NCBI GenBank assembly: GCA_023212645.1
Contig: JALBYC010000010.1
Location: 248,001 to 312,000 of the forward strand
DNA from: Farysia itapuensis
Taxonomy: Eukaryota; Basidiomycota; Ustilaginomycetes; Ustilaginales; Ustilaginaceae
Length of the DNA: 64,000 nt
Direction: 5' to 3'
In this document: positions 59,180-64,000 of the stretch, one piece after another
How positions within the stretch are numbered: the first letter of the stretch is position 1
How the letters are laid out: each line of letters opens with the position of its first letter
The notes under the pieces: model-generated
Databases searched by the model: none
The model's input: the letters and a program-made list of their open reading frames with translations, nothing else
What the model was told of the DNA's origin: nothing
Position numbers and translations under genes: made by a program

Positions 59180-59725
59180 GGCGATGACTTGAATTTTCCG
59201 AGCTCGCGAGGGCTGCCTACAGGTCAGCTCAACACGGGGAGGGAGAGGTGTGAGAGGGGAAAAAGGTGATGAAGATCCAATTACAGTCCTAGATAAACTG
59301 CTCTGCTGCTCTTGCCGCCAAAAAGCGTCTTTTCAAACCGCACAAGTGTGATGAACGGAATCTGCGCGCTAGCACACGCGGTGCCCGCACAGGCCAAAAC
59401 ATTCACCATCTTTGACTCATGCCTACAAATTCAAGCTTTCCGCGCCCACCGCGAGATATGAAGCTGAGCATGACTGGCTAAGCACAGGCCAGCGCGTGTG
59501 ACTCAAATGGGCTTCATTCCGCACCGTGTCAGTCATAGTGAGAGAGGGAGGGAGACATTTGTACACCCACAAACACTGAAAGGGACTTTGACTTTTACCG
59601 TGCGAAAGCGGGATCGCTCGATCGCGGTGCAAAACAAGCGCACATCTGCCTGTGGAGTTATTGACATGACGGCGGTTCGCTAAAGAAGACCACGAAATGA
59701 AGCCGCTCTTATTCGCTATCGTGAC
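59180..59725. other. Divergent intergenic region, Argonaute / DUF2461 gene
   Basis: These 546 bases hold both promoters. No coding content or repeat of note is visible. Confidence 0.5.
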
Positions 59726-60984
59726 ATGAGTGCTACGCGCGCATCAAGGACGCTGAAGCGGCAAAGCTATCGGGAAAGTCTCTCTGCCGATGAAGTCTCG
59801 GTAGAAGAGGACAGCGAGGATGAATATCAAGCAGAAGCCGAGCCAGAACACCACAGCGAAAACGAGGATGATCTTCTTGAGCCAGAATCGGAGCAGGACG
59901 ACGCTTATGAAGCTGCACGCGCTGCACCTAGCAAAAGGAAATCAGCCAACTTTGAACCGTCCAAGCGTGCCAAGACAGAGGCTGTCGAATGGGAGAGCGG
60001 CGTGACCAGGGTCGTTACAAAGCTGGCCACCGCTCCGCAGAGTGGTCATGTCCCTTCCGGACAGATTAGCACACATCTGCTCGAGTTCCTGAAGAAGCTG
60101 CAGAACAACAATGATCGTGACTGGTTCGCCATCAACGACGCAGTATACCGATATGCTCTCAAAAACTTTAACGAGTTCATCGAACACCTTACCAATGATC
60201 TCACAGAAAAGGTCGATTCAACCATTCCCTGGCTGCCAGCCAAGGACACTGTCTATCGCATCTATCGCGACGTCAGATTCAGCAACGATAAAACTCCGTA
60301 CAAGACCAACTTCATGGCTTCCTTTTCCAGAGGCGGTCGCAAAGGTCATTTTGCCGGCTACCATGTTATGATTAAGCCAGGTGGGCGTAGTTTCTTTGCA
60401 GCTGGCCGCTGGCAGCCTGAAAAAGAAGATTTGGCCGAGATCCGGCGTCACATTCTGCATGAGACTCCGGAAGCTGCCGAACTCAAAGCCGCTGTTCAGT
60501 CGCCCGACTTCACGCGGTGGTTCGGCCCTGCCGAGCCTCGCAAGGGGAAACGGTGCAATCTTTGGGGCGGCGACGATGAACTCAAAGTAGCACCCAAGAT
60601 CCCTGGCGTTGACAAGACCAATCCCAACATAACCTGGCTGCGGCTAAGATCCTTCTGTGCCATCCACAACTTTACGGACTCAGAGGTCTTGAGCCCCTCG
60701 TTTCGTGACAAGCTGGTCGAGATTGGACAAAGTGCGGAACCACTCGTTCGCTGGTAAGTTGAGAGAATGGACTTGGTACTGATCCAAAGACTGACGCAAT
60801 CGTTGTCAGCTTGAATTCAATAACCTCCCCAGACCCGCCAGAGCCTCCGCAATCCGACGAGGAAACAGATGCGGAAGATGCTCATACAGATCGGCAAGAA
60901 GAAGAAGATGATGATGACGAGGCACTTGAAGGCCATCTTTTAGACGCGGACGAGGAAGAGTATGACGATGCAGACGACGATTAG
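59726..60984 (+). CDS. DUF2461 family protein (two exons)
   Basis: This is a conserved fungal and bacterial family of unknown function (DUF2461, TIGR02453 type). Exons 59726-60753 and 60810-60984 join across a 56-base intron to 400 residues. An acidic, disordered N-terminus with basic patches (KRKS, PSKRAKTE) suggests nuclear location. The domain starts at about residue 115 (LLEFLKKLQNNNDRDWFAIN). It continues with YRIYRDVRFSNDKTPYKTNF, GYHVMIKPGGRSFFAAGRW and PEKEDLAEIRRHI, all hallmark blocks. The final exon encodes an Asp/Glu-rich tail (EEEDDDDEALEG). Charged tails at both ends are common in fungal members. It is divergent from Argonaute; no functional link is implied. Confidence 0.92.
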
Positions 60985-61234
60985 CAGCCTTTTCAACGTG
61001 GATCTATCTGTCGCAGCCTCTGTAGCCCCTACCTTTACGTTGGACAGTACCCCGCACTGGCGGTCGCATGCACTAATCCGAGTGTCGGAGCTCAGCGCGT
61101 CTCCCACGAAGTGCCATCGGCCACCTCCGTATTGCCTGCGCGAGCTGACGGCTTGGGAAATCAAGCGAGGACCTTTAGCATCATGGAACAGTCCACTGCT
61201 GAACTGCAGAGTAGTGTTATACATTATTGCATTG

Positions 61235-61882
61235 CTAGAGCTTGACGAGTTTGACGCCATCACGGTCAATGACACGAACGGTGAATGTGCCGAGATCTAC
61301 GATGAATCGCTTCTTGAGTTCGTCGACGCAGCGACGAAGCAGATCGAGTCCTTCGTCAAGGCTCATGTCGGGTTTGTGATAGCGGTCCATGGTCGACATA
61401 GCGAAGAAGGCGCCGTAGCCATGTGCGGCATATGGTACTGTTGCCATGGTGCCCAGGTAGTCGATCCAGTACAGCGCTGGCTCGGATGTAGGAAGGTCAA
61501 AGCCGCCGAGTAAGATGTTGACCTGATATGCATTGCGTGTGCGCAACGAGTCGGCGAGCTGTTTACGAGTCCATGCTGCTGCGGCTCTTGGTCGCAACTC
61601 GACGTGGTTCCTGTACAAGACCGAATCGTCAGCGCTGAACACGTTGCCTCGGCATAATCATCGCCTTACTTACCTGATACCGTAAAGACGCAAGTTTCGT
61701 TCGATCCATTCTGAGAATTGCAAGGTGTCGCCGGGCTCACCCGAGTATGTCATGACAAGATGGTCGCTGAGCGCCTTCTGCTTGTCCACATCCGTCTTCA
61801 TCTTGACGATCGAGCGTGCCGCATTTGAGTCGGACGCAATGATGGTGTATCCCTTGCCCGTGATTCCGAATGAGCACTCCAT
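61235..61882 (-). CDS. PRE1: 20S proteasome subunit beta-4 (PRE1/PSMB2; two exons)
   Basis: This is a non-catalytic beta subunit of the 20S proteasome core. Exons 61882-61674 and 61610-61235 join across a 63-base intron (GTAAGT...TACAG, branch GCTGAC) to 194 residues. The start MECSFGITGKGYTIIASDSN matches beta-4, which has no propeptide and no catalytic threonine. YSGEPGDTLQFSEWIERNLRLYGI continues over the junction into RNHVELRPRAAAAWTRKQL. The later part has NILLGGFD, LYWIDYLGTMATVPYAAHGYG and KKRFIVDLGTFTVRVIDRDG, all family-specific. It is divergent from MIS12 (242 bases between starts) and convergent with DUF2461. Confidence 0.96.
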
Positions 61883-62124
61883 GGTTGGCAAACTGGTGAG
61901 AGTATAGGGATAGCTAAGCCAAGCGTTGGCTGTCAGTGCGTGATCTGTCACTTTGGGCGCGCTTGCGAGTACTAAGTGGAGTGATCGACAAATCGCAACA
62001 GGCGTGTTATATCGCAAATAATGGACTAAGCTGGTCTGACATGAGTACATGACTAAATTCGAACGCGTTGTATACGCGACGGTACATCCAGACTCGGTGT
62101 TGCTTTGTACCGCATACACTTCAG

Positions 62125-63250
62125 ATGGCGCCCAAACAGGAGCCAGCATCAGCCGTGGCCACCAGCTCGACTCACGTCGAGAAGAAAGATGAAGCCTCGA
62201 CGGATGCACACCTTGAGCTGCTGACGGAACACTTTGGCTTCAACCCAAAAGCCTTCATCGACGCTCTAGTCTTTCTCGCCAACGAACACCTTTACAAGAT
62301 CGCGGAGCAATTTGAGCTGGTTGTGATGCAGCAGCTGCGACATGTCGAAGGGGGTGATCTCGAAGCAGAACAGGGTGTGCATGCCATCTTGACACTGATG
62401 GAGAACGCGCTCGATCATACCCTCGATACTTTTGAACTCTACTGTCTGAGATCCGTATTCGGCATTCGCGCGCGGCAAGCGCGATACATGACACTTGGCC
62501 ATCACAGAGGACTCGATCTTCGCCCACAGTCCAGCTCAAAGCAGTCCAGTCGAAAAAGCATTGCAGCCCCTACAACTGCAAATGACAAAAGCTACCAGCT
62601 GGGCGAGACCGAGGATTCACTCAAACGCAAGATCGCAGCGGTAAGTTTGTGCGACTGTAGATAGCGGCTGTTGCTATGACACGAGGCGCTGACTCTGTTT
62701 CTTCCGTGTGCAGGCGAAAGCTACACAACACAAGCTGCTTCTGGGCAAAGCTGCAGCGCAAAAAGGACTGGATAAAGCGCTTGAGCTTGCCGACCGCTTC
62801 TCCATAGTGTTGGTCGGTCAAAGCACCGTCAAGGGCGAAGATGTAAAGCCAAGTCAGCCCATGCTAACAGAGACACTGGGGCAGCATGCCCGCAAGCTGA
62901 AAGCAGACACAACACCATTGCTAAAAGCCCTGCGCGAGCTGCGCAACACAGATCCTCTGGGAGATCCCTTGTTCGCACAACCCAAGCAGGAAGCTGCCAA
63001 TGCAGAGGACGAATCAGGCGACGAAAGTGCTCCACCCGTTCGCGCTTGGCAGAGGGGCCGTGAACCCTACCTCAACTGGGAAGCAGACCGCATCATTGCT
63101 AAAAGCAAACGAGCCGAAGCGGTTCCACGCGATGCCACTCACGAAGTTCCGCCACCGGAAGAGACCAAGACGCCCAAGCGCAAACACTCAGGCGCTGCGC
63201 CAAGCTCATCCAAAAGAACTCCCGGAACAACGCACAAGTCCCGGACATAG
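62125..63250 (+). CDS. Kinetochore protein MIS12/MTW1 (two exons)
   Basis: This is a predicted subunit of the MIND/Mis12 complex that links inner-kinetochore CENP-C to the Ndc80 and KNL1 microtubule-binding parts. Exons 62125-62640 and 62714-63250 join in phase across a 73-base intron to 350 residues. The N-terminal head has the signature LLTEHFGFNPKAFIDALVFLANE (about 32-54), followed by predicted coiled coils (EQFELVVMQQLRHVEGGDLE, and QHKLLLGKAAAQKGLDKALE in exon 2). The C-terminal about 130 residues are charged and basic (KTPKRKHSG). The family is weakly conserved outside the head, so the name rests mainly on that block, the length and the coiled-coil plan. Its stop is 38 bases from the stop of the next gene on the other strand. 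Confidence 0.85.
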
Positions 63251-63288
63251 CGTCACCATCGTAGACTTCTCGGAGTACAGCGTGCAGG

Positions 63289-63596
63289 CTAGCAGGTTAG
63301 CTCGTGTGATGTACACTGCTTGGCAGGAATGCACAGGCTGATGGGAAGGGAACGTCAGCATACATGTACAGCAGATGAGGCGCGGCGACTTACCCGTGAA
63401 CTTGGTCAACGCGCGACGCGACTCGGGCGGAGCAGCACACGTTGTGATCTGCGGCACATTCGGTAGTGCATTGACAACCGATCGTAACATCAGGTGGAAT
63501 CGCGGGTCCTAACCGAGGACCTGCTTGTACACTCATCGAGGCGAGCGTTAGCAACGCGATGCATATCATGATAAGGCGCATGCTTGAGTACAACAT
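63289..63596 (-). CDS. Small secreted cysteine-rich protein (two exons)
   Basis: I do not recognise the family. Exons 63596-63394 and 63337-63289 join across a 56-base intron (GTAAGT donor, GCTGAC branch, CATCAG acceptor) to 83 residues. Signal peptide: a hydrophobic core after Met6 (MRLIMICIALLTLASMSVQA) ends at a good cleavage site; either Met1 or Met6 (63581) may start. The mature part, about 58 residues, holds eight cysteines: one each in CQC and TEC as C-x-C-x3-C, then a CC pair, and three more from the second exon region (LCIPAKQC and a final Cys before the stop). Even cysteine number suggests four disulfides. Small size, secretion and cysteine density are the profile of candidate effectors or surface-active proteins, but no function can be claimed. 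Confidence 0.75.
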
Positions 63597-63835
63597 TCAG
63601 AGCACACATTGCAGAACAAACATGCGCAATGTAAGCTCTTATACGGCCAAGGCTCGTCTGTGAGCCTCCTTCGACTTCATTTCGGTCACAGTCAGCACGA
63701 ATGCATTTTGGCAGAAGAATCACAAAAGCTCAGCTGAAGGCCCAATTTTGCAATGCGAGGTAACGGTTTCATTAGAAAAAAACATGACTATGGTAGAGAA
63801 AGATGAAAATGAAGCACAGGGTGTGAGGAAGGTAT

Positions 63836-64000
63836 CTAGTCGAAGAAGCCGACTTCCTGGGTCTCACGTCGGGGGTCGACGGTGCCGAAGAGACGGTCCC
63901 AGACCCGAGTCTGCTTGCCGTAGTTCATGCCGGCTTTGCCGAAGAGATGGTGGTTGTGGTGGTCTTCGACGGTCAGTTCCATGCCGAGGGGCGAAAGGAT
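63836..64000 (-). CDS. Fatty acid hydroxylase superfamily protein, 3' end
   Basis: The last 54 codons of a gene entering from the right edge end at TAG 63838-63836. The frame reads through EDHHNHHLFG, then GMNYGKQTRVWDRLFGT. The His cluster next to Glu-Asp and the WDRLFGT block are the C-terminal histidine box and end of the fatty acid hydroxylase/sterol desaturase superfamily, ER di-iron enzymes that act on sterols or sphingolipids. The substrate cannot be inferred from this piece. The call is based on about 55 residues only. Confidence 0.75.
   Translation of the reverse strand: MLSPLGMELTVEDHHNHHLFGKAGMNYGKQTRVWDRLFGTVDPRRETQEVGFFD

Overview
The window is nuclear DNA of a fungus. It carries about thirty compactly packed protein genes on both strands, single-domain eukaryotic housekeeping proteins, and GT-AG introns of only 56-86 bases with CTGAC/CTAAC-type branch sites. 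Most long genes have no intron, and short genes carry one to three. Two velvet-domain regulators, one with a basidiomycete-like form, together with a CFEM protein, a Rot1 homologue and an Argonaute, suggest a basidiomycete. The intron-poor layout fits the smut group (Ustilaginomycotina), but that placement is inference. I see no tRNA, rRNA, transposon or CRISPR array.

Layout. 0-16 kb: the 3' end of a UMP/CMP kinase, dynamitin, an NCS1 permease, OST3, a LisH-CTLH-WD40 protein, the tRNA thiolase NCS6/CTU1, a BCS1-type AAA ATPase and a large DUSP-USP deubiquitinase. 15.6-22.3 kb is gene-poor and holds only two convergent velvet genes between long non-coding stretches. 22.3-31 kb: PRP16, the copper chaperone ATX1, an SNRNP27-like splicing protein, a small complex I subunit and a PX protein. 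31-39 kb: a GPI-anchored CFEM protein, LETM1/MDM38, a TatD nuclease, ROT1 and an unrecognised protein. 39-50 kb: alpha-COP, CCZ1 and the glycine decarboxylase P-protein. 50-64 kb: PheRS beta, an EST1/SMG7-like protein, Argonaute, a DUF2461 protein, proteasome beta-4, MIS12, a small secreted cysteine-rich protein and the 3' end of a fatty-acid-hydroxylase-family gene.

Several genes were rebuilt by hand across introns: OST3, both velvet genes, ATX1, SNRNP27, the complex I subunit, CFEM, TatD, DUF2461, PRE1, MIS12 and the secreted protein. In each case the joined exons keep frame and restore a family-typical sequence or end. The genes do not form a metabolic cluster. The parts most worth attention are the velvet pair, the Argonaute with its internal RGG block and Asp-type fourth catalytic residue, the small secreted protein, and the TatD gene with two plausible starts.
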